DNA of 64,000 bases. Origin: Sarocladium kiliense (lineage: Eukaryota > Ascomycota > Sordariomycetes > Hypocreales > Sarocladiaceae). The position numbers and the translations under genes were made by a program. The notes below the pieces were generated by a model, which saw nothing but the letters and a program-made list of their open reading frames with translations, searched no databases and was not told where the DNA came from. Numbering within the stretch: position 1 is the stretch's first letter; each line of letters opens with the position of its first letter. Positions 33,974 to 45,315 of the stretch are shown here, piece by piece. The stretch covers positions 1-64,000 of the forward strand of contig JAUZTG010000032.1 in assembly GCA_030734395.1 (NCBI GenBank), in the 5' to 3' direction.

Positions 33974-34905
33974 TGGACTTTGAGAACTATAAGCAGCAGG
34001 GGCTTGCGATGGATCTATGCTTCATCGTACGACTATGCATACTCTGCACACTCTCATGTGTTTTCACAAATTGTGCCACTATCTCTTTCCTTTCAGCTTG
34101 TTCCTGAGTTGGGACTCAATCTAGTTATGATTAGATGCTTACAAATAAATGTAGATTGCAGACACTGTCAAGGCCGAGAATCAAGACCATTCAACCCACT
34201 AACCTTGCCTTATTGAGACTTGACGTAATTTGCGCACCTGGAGGCATTAGAAACTGTAATATAATGCATGAGAGCTGGGAGGCCTGCGTCCGGCCTGGTG
34301 AGCCATTGTTCTAGCCTAGGCTTTGATTACCCTTACTGAGTGAGCATTACCTGAAAACCACCTTGACCTCCCCATTTCACTATTTGTGAACCTCTTGGCA
34401 ATAATTAATTTCGCTTTAACCTTAGACTATATTCTTTGTTAGCTTTGTATAACCCTCGCTGTTGTTTAGGATCTAGTCAGCCACAAAACGGGTAAGGGGC
34501 CAAGTGCAAATTAGTTAGTGAGCCTTGGTTCTTGCGACCTTTCTACTCCTGTGCCAAAGTCAGGACAGGGGCAGAGGGGGTGATCTCCAGATTTAGTATT
34601 TCCACCAAGGTCAGGGCGTTAAAAAGATGTGAGTCGAGTTGGGGTTCGGATCCCACCTGCTCGAAAGTTGATCTAAAAGGGGACGTCCTGCCGACGACCC
34701 TCTTACAAAGCTATACTTACTATGTATATGAATGGGAATCATGTACTCTCTATCCAACTATCGTAGTGTGCGCGTAAATAACATGGAAATCTGAACATCG
34801 GCATAAGTTTGTTCCCTGCCGCTATGAGGGAAAAGAGAAACATGGACCAAAACTCATCGAGGACGAAGATAAGAATAAACACAGGGATCACCACGCCTTC
34901 TTATT
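33974..34905. other. AT-rich intergenic region
   Basis: About 930 bases of more AT-rich sequence than the neighbours. A tRNA T-arm-like GGGGTTCGGATCCC occurs near 34643 but lacks a D arm and anticodon arm at the right spacing. No gene supported. Confidence 0.4.
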
Positions 34906-36384
34906 CTAAACATCTTGAGTTCGACGGCCACTCTCCGACCGTGGTGCACCAAAGTTACTGTTCTCCACCGCCGTGTGATTTTCTGAACTACCGTCGCTGT
35001 ACATAACGTCCACCTCCGTGGTGCGAATGATGCCGTTGTACGTCATGATCTCCTCCTCGCTTGCCGTGGGGGAGTGTGAGCAGATCTCGGAACGATTCTT
35101 CATGTTCTTCATCTGGAACGTATCCGTGTGCCGCGAGCCCATGTGGTGCTGGCCGCCCAAAGCGCTCTTGCCAGACCGCGACTGCTTGCCGGTGCCGCCG
35201 GTTTCGCCGTATGTAGCCTTGCCACCGCTCGTCAGGGATGAGAAGAATCTGGGGAACCACTTGACGACGAGGCCTCGCAGCGCTGGGGCCGAGGCTGCGA
35301 TGATGGCGAGATTCGTCTCGACGGCCGAGTAGGTGAATCGAATGTCGTAGGTCGGGTCGTGCCCTGGTGGGTAGAAGGAGATATCAACCAACCAAACCAA
35401 TCGCAATATACTAATGATCGTGACGCTGGAACAATAATGTGTCAGTCAGACGTCCACGGTAGCGTTACATAGATAGCCGCTCACATGCCACCAAGGGTGA
35501 AGACGCCGATGAGTGCCCATTTGACCCTCCTGGGCATTTGGAGGCCGAGGAAGATCCAGAACGGGAGCATCAGCACGAGGATATCCGTGAGAACGTTGAG
35601 AGCCGCGGTAGACGTGACAAAAACGGGGGAGTTGATGCATTTTCCCTCTGTCGGTGGGTTTCTGCCAGCCTGCTCCCAGAAGTAGTTGATTGGTGTGCAT
35701 TGGAAGATGACGGTGAGGAAAATAGCCATCATGAGCGCGAGGTTGAAGGCGTTGAGGGTGTGAATAGCCATCCGGATCTTCTTGTTCTGGCCACTGAGCC
35801 GGAGCATGAACAACAGGACAGACGTCTTGACCAGCGCCAAGATGGGGTTATAGAGTGCCTGGATGATGTAGTTCCACCTCATGCCCTCTCGCGGGTCTGC
35901 TTCCGGAGGGATATCGTAGACATGGACGCCGAGGAAGGCCTTGCGCATGCCGACATATGATGCTCCTGTCTCAGCTAGCGAGTCAAGCTGCGAGAAATTC
36001 AAATGTTAGCTCGGATGATCCTAGTCGCTTGTAGATCGACCTTTTGTATTACTTACCATGGCCACAGCTATGAAAGCATCATCTGTTTAGATGGCAAATT
36101 TAGTCAGTAGGAGCTATTCTCAGAAGATTGATTCCGGGACGCTTGGTTATACGACCGTCGCACGTACCTAGTCCGAACTGCTTCATAGATAACCTGATGT
36201 AGACGCGCAACAAAACGGTGATAAGGGCGATGGCCGGAAAGGTGAAGAGAATGGCAAAGCCACCGTGCTGGAGAGCTGAGTACGGGTATTCGTAGTCGTC
36301 AGAGAACGGCGGCAGCTCCATTCCTGGGGGAACAGCTTCACGCGCGTGAAGCGCTCGGGCTGCAATGGAATCGAGCGCGGACAT
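34906..36384 (-). CDS. Integral membrane protein with fungal rhodopsin domain
   Basis: Four exons: 36384-36168, 36082-36057 (only 26 nt), 35987-35485 and 35425-34906; introns 85, 69 and 59 nt; 421 aa. After a short extracellular N-terminus, seven predicted helices follow: ILFTFPAIALITVLL; DDAFIAVAM (made by the microexon); a segment with NPILALVKTSVLLFMLRL; LALMMAIFLTVIFQC; NVLTDILVLMLPFWIFLGL; VKWALIGVFTLGGI; and NLAIIAASAPALRGLV. KCINSPVFVTSTAALNV and ILVLMLPFW are characteristic of the fungal rhodopsin-domain family (PF20684; Pth11-related but without a CFEM domain). The cytoplasmic tail of about 110 residues is Ser/Gly-rich. Such proteins are proposed surface sensors; the ligand is unknown. 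Confidence 0.85.
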
Positions 36385-37950
36385 CTCTAACACGATTCAA
36401 ACGGCGTCGTGATACTGACTGACAGGCTGGACAAGAAGCGATTCTCAGAGAATCATCAGACAGTGAGAATCAGGGATAATCCCAGCGAGAAGCCTCTAGT
36501 GGTCTGTAACCAACCAGTAGGCAATTCGCGGAGTGGAGAAGAAAAGGATGCCCCTTCTGGATTCAGGAGTGTCGATGGCCTCTCAAGTCACTGCTCCCTT
36601 CAAGAGACTGAGGACACATGATATCTAGTGCACCAGAAAGCCGGGTCGAGTCTTTTCTTTTCCTTCTCCTCTTCCCCTTGCTCGGCATCTGCACATGCAA
36701 TGCAACCACCACGCCGGGGCCTCGTCTAGTTGTGGTTCTTAAGCGACAGCCACGTTCTACGCACATATCTGCATCGGGCGCAGCTGGGCACCCCGGGACG
36801 ATGCCTAGTTTGGCTAGGGATGACGCCCCTGACTCGGAAGCCATTTTCAGGTGAGAAGACTCCACTTGGTTGGCATTGGGGGTTTGTATTCGTCGTCGTC
36901 GTTTTAAGTCGTAATTGCGAGCGTGTAATCTGCATCCTAACCCGAGGTTTTCGATAGGGAGCTGCAAGACAAGGGTTTCTCTGGCGGCGGTGCAACCACA
37001 CACCTTGCCAAGTTTTAGGTGTTCGTATCGTGGCCCCCAGCGCGACAAAATGCGGTCAACTAGTCAAGCAGGTGCGTGTTATCCAGGTTATGAGAAGGAC
37101 CGATTCTATGTATGCCAGCTGCACTTGGTTGAATCGCGTTGTCGGGCTGTGAACAGATGGAGAGTATATGTCCGTGGAGTAGAGGGATGTACGTACTCGT
37201 AGAACTTGAATTGCGCTACCCACAAGTTCGTCAAAGATTCGGCTCGGGGGGTCTGGAAAACTGATCAAAGCCTGTCTGCATCCATGCCTGCCTAGGCTTC
37301 TGGAAACCTTGAGCCAACTTTTAGTGCGGCGCAGCTGAGAAGTGGTGTTCTGGACATTAGAGGGCGGTTGACAGTATTTCAGGGGCTCGGTCCTCGTCTG
37401 CCCAGGCGTTTGACCCGGTGTGTGGCCATGTATGTGCAGGGAGTGGGACGTGAAGGACTCAGGGGACGGAGGTTGTATCAAGGTATTTTCTTTTTCTTTT
37501 CGTAAGGTCCTGTTTGGCGGTTTGCAGGTTGGCCATGCATAACAGCCTGATGGGATGAACCAGGAGAACAGGGTCACATTGACCCAGGAATGGAAGCATC
37601 TTCGGTTCTAGCTTCCGGGTGCTGGGTCTGGACTGGACCTGAAATGACCCTGCCGACGATCCGAAGCAAGGATGCAGCCGACCAAGATGGGGATCGAAAG
37701 AGTAGAGAGGAGAGCTAGAACCACGACGATCTAGCGCTGATACGTGGAAAGGAGCACATTCCCAGTGCGCATCCGGCCCAGCGAGCCCTGTCTCCGAAAA
37801 ACCCTGGAGGTGTACTGCCGGGGGTCTTTAGTGAGGGCGGGTTAGTGGCTCTGAGCACTGACTCGGACACACTATGGCAGACGGAGTACCTGATGGCGGG
37901 TGGCTGCAGTGTCACACTGTCAGGCAAAGTTTAGTGGCCGTGATGGTGGC
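36385..37950. promoter_or_regulatory. Upstream region of the rhodopsin-domain gene
   Basis: About 1.5 kb with no supported gene. The longest open frame (minus strand, about 170 codons near 37056-37577) has no domain and low-complexity composition, so I do not call it. Confidence 0.4.
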
Positions 37951-38090
37951 TGGCAGTGGAAGAGACTGGCAGTGGAAGAGACTGGCAGTGGAAGAGACTG
38001 GCAGTGGAAGAGACTGGCAGTGGAAGAGACTGGCAGTGGAAGAGACTGGCAGTGGAAGAGACTGGCAGTGGAAGAGTGGCAGTGGGAGAC
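37951..38090. repeat. 16-bp minisatellite
   Basis: Seven perfect copies of TGGCAGTGGAAGAGAC from 37951 to 38062, then two degenerate shorter copies to 38090. The unit length is not a multiple of three, so frames repeat every 48 bases (GSGRDWQWKRLAVEET), which explains long spurious frames here. Confidence 0.93.
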
Positions 38091-38964
38091 GGTGACAGGG
38101 CGGGGAGACTTCAGCGGCTTGAGTATGAGCAAGTACTAGCGCTTAGCACCATCTTTCGTTAGCCGAGTCCACACAGGCCCCTGTCCTAGTTTCTGGAACC
38201 ACCCCCCGCCAGCGCCCATACCTAGTTTGGAGGGTCGATTGGGAGGATCGTCCGGACCGGCTGGCAGGCTGAGGACCTACAGTCGACGTCCGAGACGGCA
38301 AATTGCAGCAGCAAATGCGTGCGTACCCTCTGCCTCTGCCTCTGCCCACCACCCCTGTCCGTCCAGTGCCAGCAAAACCTCAAACTATCGAAATGCAGGT
38401 GACCGGGGGCACGTGGAAATTATACTGCACCTGCATTGCAGCGCAGCTGAGCTTCTAGCTGGGATATCCCATCCCTGCTCGGCACCAGTCTTAAACGAGT
38501 GACCTGCTGAGCACTCCCCGGCACCTTGATTCAGGACAAGTATTCATACAAAACCACGCAGCTGGAACGCACTCAAAGCGCCACCAAGCGCTACAGCTCT
38601 CCGCGGGCTCAAATGTCAGGTTCCATGGCTCAGCTCCAAGATCAAGACGCGCGTGCCCTAGCTAGCCTTGCCCAATCCAACTCGCCTCCCATTTTGCTGA
38701 CCTTACCACTCACCTCATCATCATCATCTTACCAACCTTGCTTCCCCTTGCTCATTACAGTCTCACCGTTCTAGACTTAATACCGTACCGGCCGATACAT
38801 ACTCGCCCAAAAGCAAGGGTCTTGCCACCCACGTCAGCGCCTATATCTGCACTGTTTTTCTCACTTGACATGCCCACGCATCCCTACCGACCTAACTATC
38901 GGCTGTCCTTACCGTCGATAATACATCAATAGCACGTGCATGGTCATCCTGGATCCTGGACCCC
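38091..38964. other. Intergenic, no supported gene
   Basis: About 870 bases between two tandem repeats. A TCATCATCATC run lies at about 38716. Nothing else seen. Confidence 0.4.
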
Positions 38965-39009
38965 ATGCTTCCCATGCTTCCCATGCTTCCCATGCTTCCC
39001 ATGCTTCCT
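38965..39009. repeat. 9-bp tandem repeat (ATGCTTCCC)5
   Basis: Five tandem copies of ATGCTTCCC; the last ends CCT. It gives a short MLP repeat frame that is not a gene. It lies about 420 bases upstream of the FAD-oxidase gene. Confidence 0.9.
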
Positions 39010-39431
39010 ACCAGGTATGCTTTCTATGTTGGTCGTCTTAGATGCTTAACGATTTATCTCAAGCTACCCATACAAGTGGCTCCTCCCCTTGTGCTGACCC
39101 CACTCGCATATCAGTGTCCCTCCCAAAACCAACCAACAGTCTCGCTACTTCGCCCTCGCATTGAACTTTCAACCCCGTTCGGAGAGCACGATCCAATCTC
39201 GGCAATCCGGCCAAGTCGATATTGCTACCATGCTACCATGTTTGTTGCTCTCCATCAGTTCCTCGTGGGTCGATGGCGCCCCACCCTTTCGTCTAAGCCC
39301 GCCAAAGTCCCGAGACCCTTCTTCCTATAAAGTGATTGATGCTTCTTTGACCCTACACCACCATCTCGGTCACCACCTGCATCCCCCAGCCTGCAGCCTG
39401 CATCTGGAACAAGCCTCAACACGTGGCAGCC
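39010..39431. promoter_or_regulatory. Promoter region of the FAD-linked oxidase gene
   Basis: About 420 bases. A TATAAAG sequence lies at about 39327, roughly 100 bases before the ATG at 39432, and CT-rich leader sequence follows, as in well-expressed fungal genes. Confidence 0.5.
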
Positions 39432-41554
39432 ATGGTTCAAACATCGCGTTGGGCGAAAGCGGCTGCGCTTCTGCTCCTTCAAGTCAGCCCCTATGCCGTT
39501 GCCCAGACCATCGTGGTGGATGGCAAGCCAGTCGGTAAGTCAACACACCCACACCACATAGCACTGCGCCGCACATATCTTGAACGCTGAGCCGAGAGCT
39601 GGTGAAGATCACCGTCAAATTTCGAACGAAGCTAACACACTGAATCTCCATTCTAGATGCCGACGGTGACAACCTCGCCCCAGCTGCCGCAGATGTTCAG
39701 GTAAAGGCTTCTCAAAATCTGTTCGCGGACGAGAAGACCCAACTCACAGATGATGTGATCGCCAACTTGACCGCTCTCGAGCTGTCCAACGTCACTCTCT
39801 TCACTTTCGATGACGAGGATGGTGAGAACGAAACCGGTCTGGAGAAGCGCACCCTCTTCGGTCGCTGCAAGACCTACCCTGGCGATCTGCTGTACCCAGG
39901 CAAGATCGTCTGGGACCTCTTCAACATCCTTCTCGGAGGTGCCCTCATCAAGACCGTTCCTTTTGCGGCTGTCTGTTATGACGACTTTGGCAGATTTAAC
40001 AAGGCTCGCTGTGATTACATCACCAACAACTGGTCCAATTACTCCTACATGCACATTGAGGATCCCACTTCTATCAATGCCGTCCTGTTCGAAGGCGCCA
40101 GCTGCATGCCAAAGGGTGTTGATCCTACCGCTACTGGCTGCAAAGTTGGAGGGCTGCCATCATATGTCGTGGCCGCCACCAATGTTGCTCAGATCCAGCT
40201 GGCTGTCAACTTCGCGCGCAACCTGAACCTCCGTCTTGTCGTCAAGAATACCGGCCACGACTTCGGTGCCAAGTCCACCGGCGCTGGTGCCCTGTCTATC
40301 TGGACGCACCACCTGAAGAGCATTCAATTCTTCAAGAACTACCAGGGTCACGGCTACAACGGTCCAGCCTTCAAGGTTGGCTCTGGTGTCCATGCCTTCC
40401 AGCTCTACCAGGCTGCGAACAAGGAGGGCGTTACTGTTGTCGGAGGCGAGGGTGAGACCGTCGGTGTTATGGGTGGTTACATCCAGGGAGGCGGTCACTC
40501 ACCCTTATCTGGGCTCTACGGCATGGCGTCAGACCAGGTCCTCGCCTTTGAGGTTGTCCTCGCTAACGGACGCTTCGTCACTGCGAGCCAATCCTCTAAC
40601 CCGGACCTCTTCTGGGCACTTCGCGGTGGTGGTGGCTCTACATACGGTGTCGTCACCTCCGTCCTTGTAAAGGCTTACCCTAAGATTAAGGTCGCCACCT
40701 TGACCTTCGACTTGGCTACCGGGCCCAATGTCACGGCTGAGCAGTTCTGGGCTGCTCTGCGCGCTTACTTCGATGGCTTCATCGAGTATGCCATCGACAA
40801 CGGCAACTACGAGTACTTCCGTATCTGGTCCTTTGTGCCTGGATCATTTGCTTTCGATATGGGCCCGTGGTTCGCACCAGGCATGACCGTCCAGGAGCTG
40901 CAGACTCTCGTGGCGCCCCTTTTCGCAAAGTTTGACAAGATTGGAGTTGAGTACACGCCCGTCTTCCGCCAATTCGATAACTTTCACGACGCTTGGCGAG
41001 CCTCTTTCCCTCTGGAGCCTTGGGGTTCCACCTTTATTCGCCAGGCCAGCCGCCTCTTCCCCCGTGAGAACTGGGAAAGCCAGGCCAAGCTGAACGCCAC
41101 CTTCGAGGCCATCAAGTCCACCGTTGAGGAGGGCAACTATGTCATCGCCTTCAACATTGCTGCCGCGCCCGAGGGCTACCCCGATACAGCTGTCAACCCG
41201 GCGTGGCGCAAGACTGTTATGCACGCCATCTGTGCTGCAATGTGGGACCCGTCCGCCAACGAGGCCACTAAGAAGGCTGCCAGCGATAAGCTCACCTTTG
41301 ACTGGATGCAGCGCTGGAGGGACGTGTCTCCCGGTGCTGGCGCGTATATGTCTGAGTCGGATTATATCGAGCCCAACTTCACCCAAGCCTTCTGGGGCAC
41401 AAACTACCCCAAGGCCCTCTCGATCAAGAAGAAGTACGACCCCAGGGACGTCTTTTACGCGCAGAACGCCGTTGGCTCTGAGTTCTGGGAGATGTCGGAG
41501 ATGATCTTGGGTAACCTGCCGTCGCAAGACAGCAAGCTTTGCTATAAGAAGTAA
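39432..41554 (+). CDS. Secreted FAD-linked oxidoreductase (BBE/VAO family)
   Basis: Two exons, 39432-39534 and 39657-41554, over a 122-nt intron; 666 aa. The signal peptide is AAALLLLQVSPYAVAQ. The FAD_binding_4 domain (about residues 190-360) has NTGHDFGAKSTG, whose His near 235 is the likely covalent flavin attachment, GGEGETVGVMGGYIQGGGHSP and LFWALRGGGGSTYGVV. The C-terminal BBE motif is YMSESDYIEPNF, with the end YDPRDVFYAQNAVGSEFW. Several NxS/T sites fit secretion. Family members oxidise alcohols, sugars or natural-product intermediates with O2; many act in fungal biosynthetic clusters. The third base is strongly biased to C/G, unlike the flanking decayed genes, suggesting strong expression. 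Confidence 0.9.
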
Positions 41555-41910
41555 GGTGCTCTTTCGAGATGTGATGGTGAGGATATCACTTTAATAATGA
41601 GATCATTTGTTCACGCTAGTTTGCCTGAATTTTCGTGCATGCCCGTCTTTGTATGTGTGTTCGTACATGATGCCAATATGCTCGCGTGGTTCATATTCTG
41701 CTTCGTATTTTTTACTCCCTATTCTACTTCTTACTCTACTCTGTATTTTGCTTCGTATTTATCCCCTATTCTGAAGTCATCGATCTTAATCCCAATCTAA
41801 CAACCATGGCAAGGAGAGCAGTATCTAATTCCGCTTCCCCAGGACCTTTCTCCGCTGTTTGATCATGAACCAAGTCCCTAGTCATGTCTTGTTAGCAAGC
41901 TGCCCCACGA
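41555..41910. other. Convergent 3' flank
   Basis: About 350 bases between convergent genes, AT-rich with CTTCGTATTTT/TTACTC runs at about 41697-41760, presumably 3' UTR sequence. No gene. Confidence 0.45.
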
Positions 41911-42600
41911 TTACATCCCATAGCGGAAAAACTCACCAGGCATATAAAGTGCCAGAAGGAAGTAAAAGAGAGGAGGTAACCCTGCACTGACGCGGCTCAG
42001 AGGATCAATTGAGCGGTACATGAGCCACCACTCTGCACCGATGCCAATGGGATATAGGGCGTAGAACATGGAGTACCTGGCATGATTAGCAATTATGCTC
42101 AAACAATAAAGATGAGATTTGGTGTCGCACCGAATCCAAGTGAAGAGCTGACTCTCAAAGCCAAGCATCTTACACGCTAAGTATGCATAGCGCACGGTGT
42201 CCGCAAGACTCCAAGCGAGAAGCAAGGCAACGAACGCGAGGCCACCACTCGAGACACCATCCCACCCTTCGCCAAGCGCCTTTGTTTCCGAAATAGTATT
42301 CCCGAGAATGGCTTCAGAGAACGCCCACCAAATGGCCCAGACCTGGATGACCCTGGTCCCGACCTGAGTAAAGGTTGTCGCGGTGCCTGAAGGAATCAGC
42401 CGTGCTGCGGCATGGACGACATCCAACAGCGCAAACGTCTGCGTCCAGCGCGCAAGCGGCTCGTAATGCACGAAGATATGCGCTGGGCCATGTGCCAAGC
42501 TCGACAGGACCAGGGCCAACAGGCTGGTCCACAGGCCAGCTTGGGTAAGGTTATACGCGGTCAGGTAGCATGTGCGCCACGAGAGGGATGGTCCAACCAT
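41911..42600 (-). CDS. PTPLA/HACD-type 3-hydroxyacyl-CoA dehydratase-like membrane protein
   Basis: Two exons, 42600-42131 and 42076-41911, with a 54-nt GTGCGA...CAG intron (CTAAT branch); 211 aa. The intron is a multiple of three with no stop, but only splicing gives the family motif TWIRYSMFYALYPIG. Features: YLTAYNLTQAGLW at the N-terminus, LLDVVHAAARLIPSG, RVIQVWAIWW, LAWSLADTVRYAY, and LYPIGIGAEWW. The Tyr and Glu seven residues apart there match the catalytic pair of yeast Phs1 (Y149/E156). The usual Glu of the WSxxEVxRY motif is Asp. Phs1 does the third step of very-long-chain fatty acid elongation in the ER. This divergent copy beside oxidases could be a specialised paralogue. Confidence 0.78.
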   Translation of the reverse strand: MVGPSLSWRTCYLTAYNLTQAGLWTSLLALVLSSLAHGPAHIFVHYEPLARWTQTFALLDVVHAAARLIPSGTATTFTQVGTRVIQVWAIWWAFSEAILGNTISETKALGEGWDGVSSGGLAFVALLLAWSLADTVRYAYLACKMLGFESQLFTWIRCDTKSHLYCLSIIANHARYSMFYALYPIGIGAEWWLMYRSIDPLSRVSAGLPPLFYFLLALYMPGEFFRYGM

Positions 42601-43068
42601 GTTTGGTTGGTTAGTAACACATGACAGCGCCGAGCTTTGGGGGGTTTTCTGGCCGTGGATGTATGTATAGTCTCAAGTTTTCGGTCGTGGATATGGATTC
42701 CCCCTCCTTGACTGTGATTTTTTTTTTCTTTGTTTGTGCATGCTGTTCTCAAGTTGGATCCTTATTTATGGATATAATCCTGGCAAGTTCGCATACTCAC
42801 CGACAGGCCTACTTTGGAGGCCAAACCAGGAACCTCATATAGCATCAGAGCCGGAGGATGGAATGCCTGTCTCTGCTGCATCTGTGCGGAGGTATGGGTT
42901 CTGATTGGTTGATACCTCTCAGCGGTGAAAATATGACGACCACTGCTGCACATGAGGTGCGGGGGTGATGTTCTCAGGCTGCAAGGATTGGGGAACTGCT
43001 CAGCTTTCTCTTCTTCTTCTTCTTCTTCTTCCTCCGGTATTGGCCTTATAATTATCTGAGCTATCAAC
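42601..43068. promoter_or_regulatory. Divergent promoter between dehydratase and P450
   Basis: 468 bases between start codons at 42600 (-) and 43069 (+), room for a shared bidirectional promoter. A T10 run lies at about 42718, and a TCTTCT run at about 43008-43031 just before the P450 start. Confidence 0.5.
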
Positions 43069-44799
43069 ATGGGCATCTTCAGCTTCGCACCAGCGTCCAT
43101 TGCAGTGGCCATGCTGGCTGGGTGGGTGGTCGTGGGGATCATCAGACGCCTACTACTACGCAACAAACTCACCAAGTTCCGAGGGCCATGGCTGACGAGC
43201 TTCTCTCATATACCTCACAGTAGAGCAATGCTGAGCGGCGAGTGCCACAACTGGTACGCCCAGGTCAACCGTGAATTTGGTTCGTCCTCTACCCCAACTC
43301 GTAAGCTCCTCCCGTGATGAGACTAATCACGTATTCTACCCAGGGCCTGTTGCCAGAGTTGCCCCGGGTGTGCTTATTACATCGTCTCCGGAAGTATGGG
43401 CGCATGTGAACAATCACCCTGGCTACAAGAGATCGGATTGGTACTATCATGCTGCCCGTGTCGAACACCGACGCGACAACGTCTTCACGCAGACAGACAA
43501 CGAGAAGCATGCCAAGCGTAGGAAGCAGATGGCACCAGGCGTATGTTGAACCTCGAAACAGCTCGCCGCAAGCTGACAGCAGCTCTTTAGTACTCTGGCC
43601 GCGAAAACCAGGAACTCGAGTCATCGATTGACTTACGGTTGAATGAGCTACTGAGCCTCATACAAGCGAAATACATATCTAACAGCGACCGTATTGTGCC
43701 GATGGACCTGGCCAGGAAGATTCAGTACTTTACTCTTGACGTAATTAGCTGCGTCGGCCTGGGTCAGTCATTCGGAATGCTCCAGGCAGACACCGATATG
43801 CATAGCTACATGTCGTCTATCGAGAATGGCCTTGTGGCTGCGAATATTGCTCTGGCGATAGGCGTGAGCTGGTTGGCACAGGCACCTGTCATTGGGCGGT
43901 ACATCACGCCAGTACCGCAGAAAACAGAGGGCTTCGGGGGAATGATGGCAACATGCTTCCGATTCGTGAACGAGCGGATGGCCAAAGAGACTGACAAGCG
44001 ATCCGATATGCTGGCTTCATTCGCGAGGCATGGGCTCAGCGGCGACGAGCTGCGTAGTGAAGCACTGGAGCAGATCATTGCGGGTTCGGACACCACCGCC
44101 GGCGGAATCCGTGGTGTGATCCTCCAGGTCATCACCAACCCTCGGGTTTGCGCCAAACTGCAGGAGGAGATCGATGATGCTGTACGCACGGGTAGAGCCC
44201 CTGATAGAGGCGAGGGTATCATATCGGCTGCCCAGGCGAAGCAGCTGCCGTACCTGCAGGCTGTGGTCCGGGAGGGACTTCGAGTCCGGCCGCCAGTGGC
44301 CAACATCTTCCCTCGCGACGTGCCGGCTGGCGGAGAGACGGTCGAGGTGGACGGGAATGGCATCTTCCTGCCCGAGGGAGTGTGCATCGGGTACTCGGCC
44401 TACGGGATGCACAGGGCTGAGGAGATGTACGGCCAGGATGCAGCATCGTTCCGGCCCGAACGGTGGTTTGAACCAGACCAGAAGAAGCTGGCAGCAATGG
44501 TACGGACGAATGAGCTGATCTTCGGGCACGGCAAATGGGCGTGTCTCGGGAAACCTGTGGCGCAGCTAGAACTAAGCAAAACCATCTTCGAGGTATGTGA
44601 ACAGACAGGAATGCTTTCCTAAAGCGAGACTGAGTGCGGATATGCATGCATGCAAGCAAGCAATGGGCTGACGGAGCGACTCTAGCTTTTCCGCCACTTC
44701 AACATAGCACCGATGGACGCATCGCGGCCGTGGAGAGCGGTAAACCACCTCGGGCTCTTCATAATCTCAGACATGTGGGTGCAGGTGATGGAGCGGTAG
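43069..44799 (+). CDS. Cytochrome P450 monooxygenase (benzoate-hydroxylase/pisatin-demethylase-like)
   Basis: Four exons: 43069-43279, 43344-43540, 43591-44592 and 44686-44799; introns 64, 50 and 93 nt; 507 aa. N-terminal membrane anchor (VAMLAGWVVVGIIRRLLL) then FRGPW. I-helix AGSDTT near residue 300; K-helix ExxR as REGLR; FRPERW; heme loop FGHGKWACLG with Cys near residue 454. The last exon (LFRHFNIAP...) completes the C-terminal beta region. The overall pattern (GPVARVAPGVLI early; FTLDVISCVGLG mid-protein) fits microsomal fungal class II P450s related to benzoate 4-monooxygenase or pisatin demethylase. Substrate cannot be deduced. No defects seen. Confidence 0.9.
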
Positions 44800-45315
44800 G
44801 CTTTCTCATTCAAGCCTGGGGTCGGCAAGTCAGTCGGTTGGAGCTGGGACAAGGATGGTGGGAGTTTTGCCTATGGCTCGTCGTCGAGCTGCACTTGGCA
44901 TTGAGGAAGCAAGGGAGGGAGTCCAGATCACGTGAAGCTAACTTGCTGAAGAGCTGCATGGATGTGTCAATGGACCTCAACACAAGGGGTTGACTCGATG
45001 ACAGATTGACAGAACAAGAACTATTTTCTCTGTACTTAGCTACTAAGTCTAGTGAAATGTCTAGTCCGCTTATCGTGTAGTATGAGGATAATAAGCTGCA
45101 GCCCATCTCTTTGCTGGGCAGCGCTACTGCAGTCCGTCAATGGTCCGTCCGTCCCTACAGCACTGACAGGCTCCATCACGGCCCCTAAAACCCCACCACG
45201 GGGTGCGCCATCCACTGTCTAAGATCGTCCCGTCCCTCCTGTCTCCGTCTTCCATCCCCGCTGGTTCATGGGGCTAGGGCTCGTAGCCTAAGAATCACCT
45301 GCTCACGACATCATC
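44800..45315. other. Intergenic
   Basis: About 515 bases, same-strand spacing between P450 and methyltransferase; 3' UTR and promoter. No gene seen. Confidence 0.45.

Noticed and set aside
34600..34680. tRNA-like GGGGTTCGGATCCC
   Set aside because: Only a T-arm-like motif; no D arm, anticodon arm or acceptor stem at the proper spacing.
37056..37577. 173-codon minus-strand frame
   Set aside because: Low complexity, no domain, no splice context; lies in the upstream region of another gene.
37951..38090. CRISPR-like regular repeats
   Set aside because: Contiguous 16-bp tandem units without spacers in a eukaryotic context: a minisatellite.
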